Below are positions 10,871 to 21,199 of a DNA stretch of 64,000 nt, piece by piece (the stretch's first letter is position 1; every line of letters begins with the position of its first letter). Both the position numbers and the translations under genes were made by a program. Location: contig FMBT01000300.1 in assembly GCA_900095095.1 (NCBI GenBank), positions 1-64,000 of the forward strand. The letters run 5' to 3'. Below the pieces are notes generated by a model. The model worked only from the letters and a program-made list of their open reading frames with translations. It was not told the DNA's origin and ran no database searches. The stretch comes from Fragilariopsis cylindrus CCMP1102. Lineage: Eukaryota > Bacillariophyta > Bacillariophyceae > Bacillariales > Bacillariaceae.

Positions 10871-11595
10871 ACATACTAGAAATTACTTACGCTGATGGGA
10901 AAATTGGTTCCAATAGGAGCATAAAGCAGATTGGCTTCGCCATCACGATCAAGGCCCAGGGCATGACATTGACGAGTCACTAAATGAATTGGCTTTGACG
11001 AATCATCTGGACACTCCTTCAATCTGTACCTAACTGCTTCGATGAAACTTTGCCTTCCTGGGACTACCCGATTCAAATGGTACAGGTCTCCAGCTGATAG
11101 TCTAATGGTTTTAACGTTTTCATTTGATAAGTGTTCTTCAAATCGATCGACGAGAAGCTTGGCAATGATATGAAACGAATTGTCATTGTGATTCAAATCC
11201 AAAGCTTGCGAGCGAGAAGTTGCACAACTACGACTTGCAATCATAGGATGTGCGGGATCGAGTTTTTCCAGTCGAACCAAAGAGGAAGTTGAGATGTCCT
11301 TATACCTTGTCGGCGCCTGGTCTCTCTCATTATTCATAGAAGTATACCTGGTCGTAGATGCTTCCACCTGACGCGAATCGGTTCGGTTTTTGAATGCATT
11401 CGTATCATCCCCTTCAGCAGATGTAGGTGATAGATACGAAATAGTATCTGGAGGTCTTGTTTTACTGCTTTGATGTTTTGTGTTGTTGATATTATTGCTC
11501 AGCGGAGAGGCCAGTCCCTTTTTGCCTTTGTAACGAAAACCTGGGTCCACATTTTGCTCTGCTTCATTAGCATTTCTATTTATCCACCCAAACAT
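9620..11595 (-). CDS. PLAC8-like membrane protein with N-terminal extension, two exons
   Basis: Exons are 11595-10891 (235 codons) and 10774-9620. The intron is 116 bp and phase 0, with GTAAGT donor and TTGCAG acceptor, and carries a (TA)n tract near 10846-10868. The product is about 619 residues. The C-terminal third shows GGYQFEAEINDKRFLATVP...GQTF, then GRWRDRPFDCFKYGFRHPMLL and CPLLALAQVM. This is the pattern of PLAC8/Cys-rich membrane proteins (WRDGLCDCFxxG...CxHP...CCPxxxxGQVM), but most of the usual cysteines are replaced. Three or four hydrophobic segments follow. Exon 1 holds the helical FHIIAK...QSFIEA segment shared with the convergent neighbour. Function is unknown; PLAC8 members act in metal handling or cell-size control in other organisms. 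Confidence 0.65.
10846..10869. repeat. (TA)n microsatellite
   Basis: An uninterrupted TA dinucleotide run lies within the intron of the PLAC8-like gene, close to the donor side. Confidence 0.9.
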
Positions 11596-12346
11596 ATTCG
11601 TCTTCGTCGATAATAATATGTACCGCCGACTTTTAGAGTGAAGTCAGATTAGACGTCAATTAGAACCTAACGATTTATAAAAAAAAAAAAGACACGATGG
11701 TATCACGATAGAGAAGATAAGAACGATGGGAATGGTGGCATGTACATGCTATGCTTTCTTAGAGCAGTTTAGGTGGGGTTTTATTTCGATACAGTTTACA
11801 CTTTGAAGTACTTAGTGGAGAGAAAAGTATAACGTTACTCTCTTTCGATAAAAAAACGCCTTTTTTTGCGATTTCCAAAATGCATGTCAGGCGCGGAAGA
11901 AAAAAAACGGCTAATTACGCATTTTTGATTGGCTCACAAATTCCTCAGTCATACTTCGATATGTACATGCATACTGCACTAACAATTTCATTCGTACTAT
12001 TCTGTACAAAATGATGATGTATTCACATCGTCTCATCATGTGTGTTAATGTTAGGTGATATTTATTGTACAAAAAGTGGATCTTCGAATGAATCTTCAGT
12101 CTACTGAATTCAATATTTTGCTTAATACCGTAAATCTTACTTAGTGCAGTATCAATCAAGGATCTTCATCGCTTCGCCAACAATACCGATACCGTGCTCG
12201 ACACAAATTATACATAAATTTTAAAAATACTTGCTTTTTCAAGTCTTACTATCGTTGTCTTCAGCGACGTAATGATCAGCGCGATTGGTATCACATCTTT
12301 CAAATATTAGCTTTAGTTTTCAATTTTCTGGCGAATACTCAGGAAT
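11596..12346. other. Divergent intergenic region
   Basis: This separates the divergent PLAC8-like and isocitrate-lyase-like genes. It contains an A-run (about 11678-11689) and AT-rich sequence, and presumably both promoters. No credible gene is seen. Confidence 0.5.
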
Positions 12347-13528
12347 ATGAATCATTTAGAAAAGATGAAATTGGTAATCCTGCTAGCTATAATAGTAGTT
12401 GCTACTACCACTATTGTTTCAGGGATGAAATTTTCTTCATCTCATCAGAATCGACACAAGCATCCATCAGAGCGTTTACTTGACTTACTCTCAAGTGCAA
12501 GACAGCACCAAAAGGCAATGAAAGTTGTTGGAGTCCACGATGCTCTATCGGCACGTATCGTACAACAACAACACGAGAGACAAGAGATGAAATTAATAGA
12601 AAGACAACAACAACAGAAAGAAGGTGCGCTGTTTTTGCCTGAGCCTTCCACTGCAATGGGACTTTTTGTGAGTGGATTTGGTGTCTCAGCTGCTAGAATT
12701 GGGCGACCTGATGTATCAATTTTGACTCGTTACGAAATCGAAGATACTGCTAGGAATATTATTTCGGCGGTATCGTCGTCGTCGTCGTTATTCCCTCCAC
12801 CACCGGTGATAGTGGATGGGGATACCGGTTTTGGTGGAACTGCTAATGTTCGTGAAACGGTCCGTCGAATGGCTGCAATCAAAGCCGCTGCTATAACAAT
12901 CGAGGATCAAATTTTCCCTAAGCGGTGTACTTATATCGCTGGCACCGATATTACGTGTGTATCGAGGGAGGAATCAATCAATCGGATCCGAACAGCTTTG
13001 GCCGCACAAAAGGAGGCTTACGAATTAGATGGGAATGAAATATTGATCATAGCTAGAACTGATTGTAGAATGTCATTCGGTTTAGATGAAGCCATCGAAC
13101 GCTGCTTGGCCTTCCAACAATTAGGTGCAGATATTGTGTACGCTGAAAATCTCCAGAGTGAATTGGAGTATCGTACTCTACGAAAAGCAATGATCGATGG
13201 CGGGTCAGATGACGCTACTGCTAGTAGTAGTAGTAGTAGTAGTATCACTCCTATGCTAATGGCGCAGTTCCAAACAGGAGAAAAAGACCAACGCTTATAT
13301 ACGGGGAAGGAAGTGAGCGCAATGGGCTACGAAATGACTCTGTACGGTGTAGTCGGTCTCCAAGCGGCGGTTTCCGCCCTACAATTAGTATCATCCGAAA
13401 TCTTTGATGATGACAGTGGGTGTGACGGAATCGTTAAGTCAGCATCGCTGTCGACGCTTGATCAAATAAAGGATGTTGTAGGGTTTTCAGAACTTGATTC
13501 CTTCGAAGAGAAGTACGGATGTATCTAG
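12347..13528 (+). CDS. Isocitrate lyase / PEP mutase superfamily enzyme
   Basis: A 393-residue single-exon protein begins with a hydrophobic signal-like N-terminus (KLVILLAIIVVATTTIVSG), so it is probably secreted or enters the endomembrane system. The superfamily signature is clear: VDGDTGFGG (metal/substrate loop), ITIEDQIFPKRC (catalytic loop Cys near residue 194), IIARTDCRMSFGLDEAIERC and GADIVYAEN. Methylisocitrate lyases and related C-C lyases have KRCGH; here it is KRCTY, so the cysteine is kept but the Gly-His is not. Substrate could be 2-methylisocitrate, oxaloacetate or a phosphonate-type acid and cannot be decided from sequence. Ser-rich insertions (about 145-150 and 290-297) are typical of the neighbourhood's low-complexity style. 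Confidence 0.85.
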   Translation: MNHLEKMKLVILLAIIVVATTTIVSGMKFSSSHQNRHKHPSERLLDLLSSARQHQKAMKVVGVHDALSARIVQQQHERQEMKLIERQQQQKEGALFLPEPSTAMGLFVSGFGVSAARIGRPDVSILTRYEIEDTARNIISAVSSSSSLFPPPPVIVDGDTGFGGTANVRETVRRMAAIKAAAITIEDQIFPKRCTYIAGTDITCVSREESINRIRTALAAQKEAYELDGNEILIIARTDCRMSFGLDEAIERCLAFQQLGADIVYAENLQSELEYRTLRKAMIDGGSDDATASSSSSSSITPMLMAQFQTGEKDQRLYTGKEVSAMGYEMTLYGVVGLQAAVSALQLVSSEIFDDDSGCDGIVKSASLSTLDQIKDVVGFSELDSFEEKYGCI

Positions 13529-14973
13529 CACCGCATAAAGTTGTTATAATTGTTTCAAAATTGATTCTAGCTAGAACGTTAATTTTATTAATATCAGTAT
13601 CAATTATTATTACTATTATTATTGAAATATGTCATTAACACGATCATCCCAAAAAGTCCATAGATTAATCCGAATTGATTTCTACCAAATATCAAAGATG
13701 GAGAAACCTTGTACAGGTTCAAACATAGTAATACCATTAAGAAGAGGCGACAGAGAGCTTCCAGGACTGCCATAGATCATCTTGCAAACAGACATGTTCA
13801 GCATTAATTAAGAAGTATGTGATTTGTAGCTAAAATATTGACCTGGAAGAACATATGTTATGGTCTGAGATTTATATTATTCATATTTTCATACAAGGGT
13901 CCTCTCCACTTTTGGTGGATATGTGTTAGCAATACGCTATACAGGCTACTATTACTAGCCAGTAGGAGGAGGTACATATAGGCATCTGGTGATAATTATT
14001 AGGGGGTAGTATGATGTGATGAAAGGCTGGCAACAAAGTTGGATGAGAGACAATTATGATAATCGATAACAAGGTATTGTACTCACAACTAATCCCCCAT
14101 CCATTCCTTCAGAGTCCACTCAACTGAGGGATTGGAGTCAGTGCAGTGCCTGCCGTGATAAATTCAAGAATTTGTTGTGATGGCTTTGATTATGCTTCCT
14201 AGATCCCATGCTGATACTACTATAAAGCCTTCCTGGATCCCATGCTGATACTATACAGCTTTATCTTATCTCAAGCACTTTTGATCTGGTCACCGACCAG
14301 TTACAAGAACATTTTTGCAGCTAAGAGTTGTAGTTTTCAGTTGTTGATGGGCTCTGTGCAAATATGGGGGTTGTATTTTGGTCCAAAGTTACACGTACTT
14401 CCTCCAGTCAGCGCTAATTTACCCCGCGCTATCGCGTCAAAATTTCCAATCAATGAGATTTTGAAAGTTTTCGAATCACTCTCCGTGCTCTAGCGCGTCT
14501 TAATTTTCAAGGGATGGCCCGATCCGCCAAATAGAGGAATTTCCACGCTATCCCTTAATAGACTGAGGGTAGGGGCCGTATATGGGCCCGTAACACGCGA
14601 AATAATCAAAAAAATATGTTATAATCTAAGCTAAACTACGTGCTAATTGCATAGAATGACTAGAAGCAGTTAATAAAAGGAATAAGTAAAATTCTCTTAT
14701 AATGTTAAGTTTATAAATAACAATGATATCAAGTAGATGATGATATCATTGTAATGATGCCACACACACTGTTACTGTATCATCAGTACGCAGATAGTGA
14801 GGCTACGATTAGATGCGGATTTTAGTAACGTAGTATCTAGTAGGAACTAATTCAGTCCCCAACAAAATACGCGTAAATTCGCGCGATAAGATAAAGAAAA
14901 ATAGCAATACTGAGCGCGAAATAAACTAAAAAACGCATAATATTTTGTCCAGCAGTCTGGCTGAAATCGGTCC
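13529..14973. other. Gene-poor region before the LTR element
   Basis: No convincing coding frame is present. About 14196-14262 holds a two-copy tandem repeat of ~34 bp (GCTTCCTAGATCCCATGC / GCCTTCCTGGATCCCATGC, each followed by TGATACTA). The remainder is unique-looking sequence. Confidence 0.5.
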
Positions 14974-14978
14974 AGTAC

Positions 14979-15168
14979 TGCCATGCCCTAGACTAGTATA
15001 TAGGGAAGAGGCTTTCTATTGTGAGATAATGTATATTATAAGCATTAGTATTGGGTTCTATTCTAGAGAGCTGCTTCCATCGTAAAGGAGGCAGTTCATT
15101 TGATTCGTTAGCGATTGATTTAGCGATGAATCACTAGTGTTAGTCCCGTGATATATGTACGCACTGCA
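14979..15168 (-). repeat. 3' LTR of the young Ty3/gypsy element
   Basis: This is a 190-bp LTR, TG...CA on the plus strand. It is identical to 20682-20871 except for one base seen by eye. It is flanked by the target duplication AGTAC at 14974-14978. In element orientation a purine tract, GGAGGAGAA, sits directly upstream (15169-15177 on the plus strand as its complement), as expected for a polypurine tract. Confidence 0.95.
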
Positions 15169-15210
15169 TTCTCCTCCGATCCATATTAGTATTTCAAATA
15201 GATCCTATTG

Positions 15211-16392
15211 TCATTCAACTGTTGTGGTAGGAGTTTCAAGTTTGCGATAGTATGGAGCAACCCTCCTAACATTGACATTCTTGATGTTTGTTGGGGATTT
15301 TTCAATTAATATTGATCCATTATTGTTATGTTTTATAACTTTATAAGGCCCTTCACGAGGTATTGCTAGCTTGCGAAGGATGCCTGGCTTCTTCAGGGTG
15401 ATGAGGTCACCTTTCTGATAGATGTGAGGTACTCTGCTTGAGTTTTCTCTAATATTATTTTTGTTTATTTTTGTTTGTTTATTATTTTTGATTTCATTCC
15501 AGTCAATTTCAGTTGATACTGGTGAAAACATATCTCTTCCAAACACAAGCTGTGCTGGTGAGTGTCCATGTGATTGATGATATGATGATCTAATTGCATA
15601 GGCCACTGAAGAGAGGTATTCATCGAATGGATCTTCGTTATCCGGATCGATTGGTGTATTTTCTAAGTCAAATGTTGCTAAACCATCACCTAACACTTGG
15701 TGTATACGTTCTAGTATCGCATTTGATTGAGGGTTCCAAGCATTGCTTGGTCTTTGTTTTAAACCCATATTATCACAGAGTTCAGCAAACTCTGCTTTAA
15801 ATTCAGTTCCATTATCAAATCCAATTTCTTTTGGGCGTGGGTATCTTGCTAACCACACACTGTCAAGGATTTGTTGGCATCTGTATGCTGTCGGAGGACC
15901 ATATAACTGTTGTTGTTCGAACCAACCAGTGACTGGATCGACCATGGTCATTACATGTACTTCATATGTAAAGCCATTCGAATTCACTACTGACTTTGGT
16001 CCCCATAGATCTACGTTGACTCTATTCCATCGAATAGCTTCTGCAGTCTTGGGTGGTAGTAGTGAGTACTTTTTCTTGCCAGCTTTCTTGTACATCTGGC
16101 ACTCATGACAGGTCTTGACAAGCTGTTTCACCTGCTTGTTGAGACCACTCCAAGTGAATACTAGCTTGATTGTTTCAATCATGCGTTTTTCACCTGGATG
16201 AATTAAGATATTATGATACCACTCTAATACAACTTGTTGTTTCGATTGGGGTACCAATATTCTGTTATTCTTGTGTATTAGTTCAATTCCTTCCACAGAT
16301 TTATATGTGTAGGTTGTTGAACTTGTATTGCTCTTAATGTGGCTGTCAACCATATTTACTAAGTGTTCATCATTCAGCTGTGCTGTTTGCAT
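15211..16392 (-). mobile_element. Integrase portion of the Ty3/gypsy element
   Basis: An H-x-H-C-C type zinc-binding region (HPGEKRMIETI, CHECQMYKK) is followed by the D-D-E core (VNVDLWGP, GFDNGTEFKAEF, NPQSNAILERIHQ) and a basic C-terminal domain. The core order is that of LTR-element integrases of the Ty3 group. Confidence 0.93.
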
Positions 16393-16737
16393 TGATTGTA
16401 GATCTAATGGGTATGACGATTGGTTGTTGGTTGTGTAGTCTTCAGTATGTTGTTATCAGAGTCAAAACCATCCTCAGTGAAGTTTGATTCTGACATAACA
16501 TGCAAAGATTCATCATCTTTACGTCTTCATACTGTAGTCTCTTTTGTTTTTTCCCACACTCTCAAGTCATCAGCCTTGTCATTAAGATCTAATCTTGATA
16601 GAGCATCGCAGCATCGTTATCAATGCCTGCAATGTGGACCACTTTAGGATTATATTCTTCTACAAGTTTCCTCCACCTCATCATTCGTTGACTAGGCAAT
16701 TTGGCATAGAGGAGATTGAGATGATCCGTGTGGACTG

Positions 16738-18486
16738 TCAAGTCTGGCCACGAATGACTCCTGCAAAGGCTTTCAGACCTTCTACTATTCCAAGGAGTTC
16801 CTTTTCACCTACAGTGTAGTTCAACTGTGGATCGCTGAGTTTTCTTGTGTAGAATCCAAGCGGTTTGCCGTCTTGTACTAGAGTGGCACCCAGTTGGATG
16901 TCACTCGCATCTGTGTACAGATGAAAGGGCTTGTCAAAGTCTGGAAATGATAACAGTACATCTGTTTTGATCATTTCCTTGGCTTTGTTGAATGCAGCTA
17001 GATGCTTTTCCAACATAAGAAATGGGATAGGACGTTGGTACTGTTCTTTTCTTTGTTGAAGCTGCTGCTAATTCATTCAATGGGGCTAGGATATGACTTC
17101 TACCCCGGAATAGGTCTCTGTAGAAATTTATCATTCCTAGGAACCTTCTGAGTTGCTTTCCACTGTTGGTGGTAGTATTCGATCCATTGCTTCAATTTTC
17201 TTTGGCTGTGGACCGATACCTTCACTTGTAAGCTGGTAGCCAAGATATTCTACACTCTTTTGCATGAAGAAACTCTTTCTAAGATTAGCTTTGAATCCGG
17301 CATCTTGTAGACGCTGCAGGACTTGCTCAACCTTTTGTAAGTGATTTTCTGTTGATTCATTCACTCTTTGAATCACCAGTATATCATCTATGTATACCAA
17401 TACGTCGAGTCCTCTAAGTGTTTCGGTCATGATTGACTGAAACATTGATGGAGCACACGCGACACCCATAGGCATTCTTAGATATCTATACTTCCCCCAG
17501 GGTAGTATAGTTGCACATAGTTTCTGACTCTCTTCATCAAGTGGAATCGTATAGAAACCAAGAGATAGATCAAGAGCTGTTGCAGATTTAAACTTTTCAA
17601 GTTTCTGCAGTGTTTCGTTGATTCGTGGAAGTGGAAAGGGATCCACTTCAACCCACTTGTTCAACTCGCGGAAGTCTGTTACGATACGTATATCACCAGT
17701 CTTCTTAGATACGCCAAAGGATGGAGAAGCCCAAGGGCTATCATCATGCCATGGTAACTCCTGTAGTACACCAATGCTGACCATTCTTTCCACTTCTTTC
17801 TTCGCGATATATTCATAAGCCTTAGGAAGGTTGAAATACCTTCCCTTATACGGCACCACACCAGGCTTGAGCTTGATGTGTGCGGGCTTGCAGTGTTTGA
17901 GTGTACCCAAACCTCCACCAAAGAGACCCTTTTCGAATTTACGGAGGGTCTTTTTCAGCTTTTCTTTGTTGTTCGAATCAATATCTAGATCATTAACTAT
18001 AGCATCTATGTTAACCTTGGAGTAGTTGCATTCCAACATCTTGTTTTGCCTCTCTTCTGCTTCTTGTAGGAGAGGGCTATCGGTGTGCATGCTATAGAGC
18101 ATGTTACAGGTGGCACGACTGTGCAACTGACCAATAGTCTTTAGAGGGATCTTATCTTCATTCCAATGAATTTCTTGCTCTTTGAATAAGATATTGATAC
18201 CCATATTCCATAGGAGATCATTCCCAATAATAACATCATACTGTTGTTTTCTTGGGTTAGATGTCTCATCCACTTGGAACTTGTATTCGATGGTTTGATT
18301 CTTTTGGTTTTCAAATTCAATCATCTTGAATCCCACGCTAGCTGTCATTGAGGAATGAAATACACTTCCATATGTTTCATATTTGATGGTGTTTTCTTTT
18401 GACAGCTTGGTTCGTCGATTCTTATCTGTGAACTGTTTTAGTATCATTGACTTGGTACATCCAGTGTCTAGGAGACATCGCGCCAT
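16738..18486 (-). mobile_element. Protease, reverse transcriptase and RNase H portion of the Ty3/gypsy element
   Basis: A retropepsin-type LLDTGCTKS motif is seen near the start of this part. Reverse transcriptase motifs follow (IRIVTDFRELNKW, ATALDLSLGFY, LRMPMGVACAPSMFQ, VLVYIDDILV). An RNase H-like stretch comes next (HLYTDASDIQLGATLVQ). The order and motifs are those of Ty3/gypsy pol. Confidence 0.93.
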
Positions 18487-18844
18487 AGTATCATGTCCAT
18501 TGACATTGATAGAAAGCAGTACCTCACAGAAGCGTCTCGCGCCATGTTGAGGTTTAGCTCGGCTTGGATATAATGTACCATCAACAGTACCAACTAGAAC
18601 CGGTGTAGGCCTGTGAAGGATCCTACGTGGCTTCTTTGTTGTTGCACTTCATCTCTTGAAGTACTTCTTTGCTTGCTTTTTGTATCGCTTAAGATCTGAA
18701 GGATCGAAATTGATATTCTTTCACAAGGATCAAGCCAGCTGATGCTAGACATGCATCTGTTCGCTTGATTCAATCCTTCTTCCAATCATCGTCATCGGAA
18801 TCACTTGAATCGGAGCTTGCGCCGGTTGCTTGCAAACATGGCTT

Positions 18845-20032
18845 TCATGTATTGCTTAGCTTCCTTGTTGAAGGTATTATAATTGTTGCCCTTACGACCA
18901 CTGTTATTCCCTCCTCCAGATTGGAGCTTCCAGCATTCACCTGCGTGTCTCTTGCCACAGGTGTCACACTCGCGCTTGCGCTTCTCTCCACCATTCTGCT
19001 TTCTATTTGAAGAAGATGTAGCAGTATTGAAGATTTTCCTTTTCCTTTCTGCAGTTCAGCAATATCTTTTGCTTGTTGCAACTGTTCTTTTACAAATTTT
19101 AATTGTTTAAGAATACCCGGTTCAATCTCCTTGAGTTTGGTGATTGATTGGACGTATGTGTTGCTTTGTAAGCACCACCCATCATCGTGAAGTTTTGTGA
19201 GGTATACTGGAGATAGAGCGTACTCTAATATCTCTCGACAGTTCTCTTCATCATACTTTGTAGGATAAAGTCCTTTCTTCGCGCCGGCATCCCACAAGCA
19301 CATAGGAAGGTATAGCTGGAACGTATCGAAACGTTTGCTCCATGCTGCTACTCCCAGTTGTGGTGAGATCTTCATATTACGTATGGATCTCTTTAGTTGA
19401 ATGAAGCTTGATCTTCCAAGAGTTTCATTACCAAATATCTTGAGTTTAAGATGATACATACATTCACGGATGATATGTGTTATCTTCTTTCTCTTCTGCG
19501 CTGCATTACCAGCGTTGAAGTACGCATCAATGGTAGCATCATCAGGACAGTCGTCTCTGATCTCATCTCTGATAGTTTGATCTTCAATAAGGTCAATATC
19601 TTCAGCATCAGAATAGCCTTCAAAGGCTGTTTCCACATTGCTTACGATGGTTTGTGCTTCCTTGTCCACGATTCTTCTAAGGAAGGTTAATCGTGCTGCT
19701 GGTGCAAGAGCTACATTGATCTTGTCATTGTAGTTCTTGATCCATAACATTAACTGTTCAGGTGTTTCATCACCCTGTAAAATGTACATCTTATTATCGA
19801 TTCTATTTCCATTTTCAGTTGTCTTGAGGATCTGAGATGGGGATTTTGTATCCCATTCTTCTGCGTCATAGAGGAACGGTTTGAACCCGCTGATTCTATG
19901 GACCCTCTTTGCCTTGGCTGCCTCCTTGGCTGGCTCTTCAGCGTTGTTACGATTGGATTTTGCCATGGTCAAATCAATATTTTTAATATTAAATCGAACG
20001 TGTTTGTGGTTGTGTGGTTGTAATATTTCCAT
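18845..20032 (-). mobile_element. Gag portion of the Ty3/gypsy element
   Basis: The reading frame encodes a helical capsid-like region (FIQLKRSIRNMKISPQLGVA and surroundings), followed near 18.95 kb by a C-x2-C-x4-H-x4-C zinc knuckle. It lies directly downstream of the 5' LTR and leader in element orientation. Confidence 0.85.
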
Positions 20033-20681
20033 TACAATTCCTATAATTTTTGTGCGATTGAATTTTCAATATTGAATACTCAGTGCTAGAGACAGTGATC
20101 GCTGTATTTAACCCGTTGGGCACCTGTCAGTTAGTGTCAGTTCATTTAAAATGACATTTACTTAGTTAGGCTTGTGTAATGGGTACCTTACACATGTTGC
20201 TAATCCTCTAATTATTTCTTTTAATATATCCATACATTGTTATGTATTTTTGTATAATACTCTCAACGACTTATTTTACTTAAGTGTTGGAAGTTAGACA
20301 CGCATGCCTTTCTGGCTGTCATGCTTTATTGAATGTGTGCTTGCGCGCACCTCAATCAATATATGACTCATTCGATTAGAATAGCTAATTCTATTTCGCT
20401 TCATCATATCATGTGATTTTCTTCCAAGTTGATATCAACGATGGTTGATACTGCCTTGAAGCAATACGATGGAGCTCTTAGACTCCTCCATATCTTATCA
20501 TTGTTCAACGTTCTGGTATAGGAGCTTTCTCTCCACCATGGTTGTTGTCGTCCATTCGATATCACTCTTGGTGTTATCGATGCCTACTTGTTTCGAACAA
20601 GAGGTACGTAGTACTTCATTTTAGATAAAATATTACGTCCTATCTTATTGTCAATAACTTATTAGTAAGATTTTAAAATCA

Positions 20682-20871
20682 TGCCATGCCCTAGACTAGT
20701 ATATAGGGAAGAGGCTTTCTATTGTGAGATAATGTATATTATAAGCATTAGTATTGGGTTCTATTCTAGAGAGCTGCTTCCATCGTAATGGAGGCAGTTC
20801 ATTTGATTCGTTAGCGATTGATTTAGCGATGAATCACTAGTGTTAGTCCCGTGATATATGTACGCACTGCA
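20682..20871 (-). repeat. 5' LTR of the young Ty3/gypsy element
   Basis: This is the 190-bp partner of 14979-15168. The AGTAC target duplication follows at 20872-20876. In element orientation it precedes the gag leader. Confidence 0.95.
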
Positions 20872-20889
20872 AGTACAATCCGGACCCAA

Positions 20890-21195
20890 TAGGCAACCAG
20901 ATACATCAATAGATAGCTCTTGACGTCAGCTTTCCAGAGATACTTTAATTGTAATAATCCAATTGGTTTGCATTGATTGAGTGCCGATCTCTAAAAGGGG
21001 CCTAAAAATCAAAAATTTAATAGTTTTTTTAAAAAACTGCGCGGACTGAATAATAATTAAATAGCTGAATTTTTGGCCTTCTAATGACCTTACAAGACTG
21101 GGCTGTATTTTCATCCAACTCAATTGGATTCTAACAACCAATGTACTGATGGAAAGCTTAAATGTAGAGCTATCATTCGATGTATTGGCTAATTA
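20890..21195. mobile_element. Foldback MITE-like element, ~300 bp
   Basis: The left arm (GATACATC, TAGATAGCTCT, GCTTTCCA, AATCCAATTG, then GGCC/AAAAAT-rich sequence) is matched by the reverse complement of the right arm along most of its length. The centre is near 21045, in a T/A-rich stretch, so the strand could fold into one long imperfect hairpin. There is no coding capacity. It lies immediately beside the target site of the LTR element. Arm similarity is roughly 70% by eye, suggesting an older insertion. Confidence 0.65.
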
Positions 21196-21199
21196 ATCA

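Larger units (their letters stand above)
14979..20871 (-). mobile_element. Young LTR retrotransposon, Ty3/gypsy type, 5.9 kb
   Basis: This complete-length element has 190-bp LTRs (14979-15168 and 20682-20871), an AGTAC target duplication on both sides (14974-14978 and 20872-20876), and gag, protease/reverse transcriptase, RNase H and integrase in the Ty3/gypsy order on the minus strand. The LTRs differ at about one base in 190, so insertion was recent. The coding region is not continuous; I see about four interruptions, some of which could be the gag/pol frame change that the family often uses. I found no convincing tRNA-complementary primer site just inside the 5' LTR. Confidence 0.95.
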
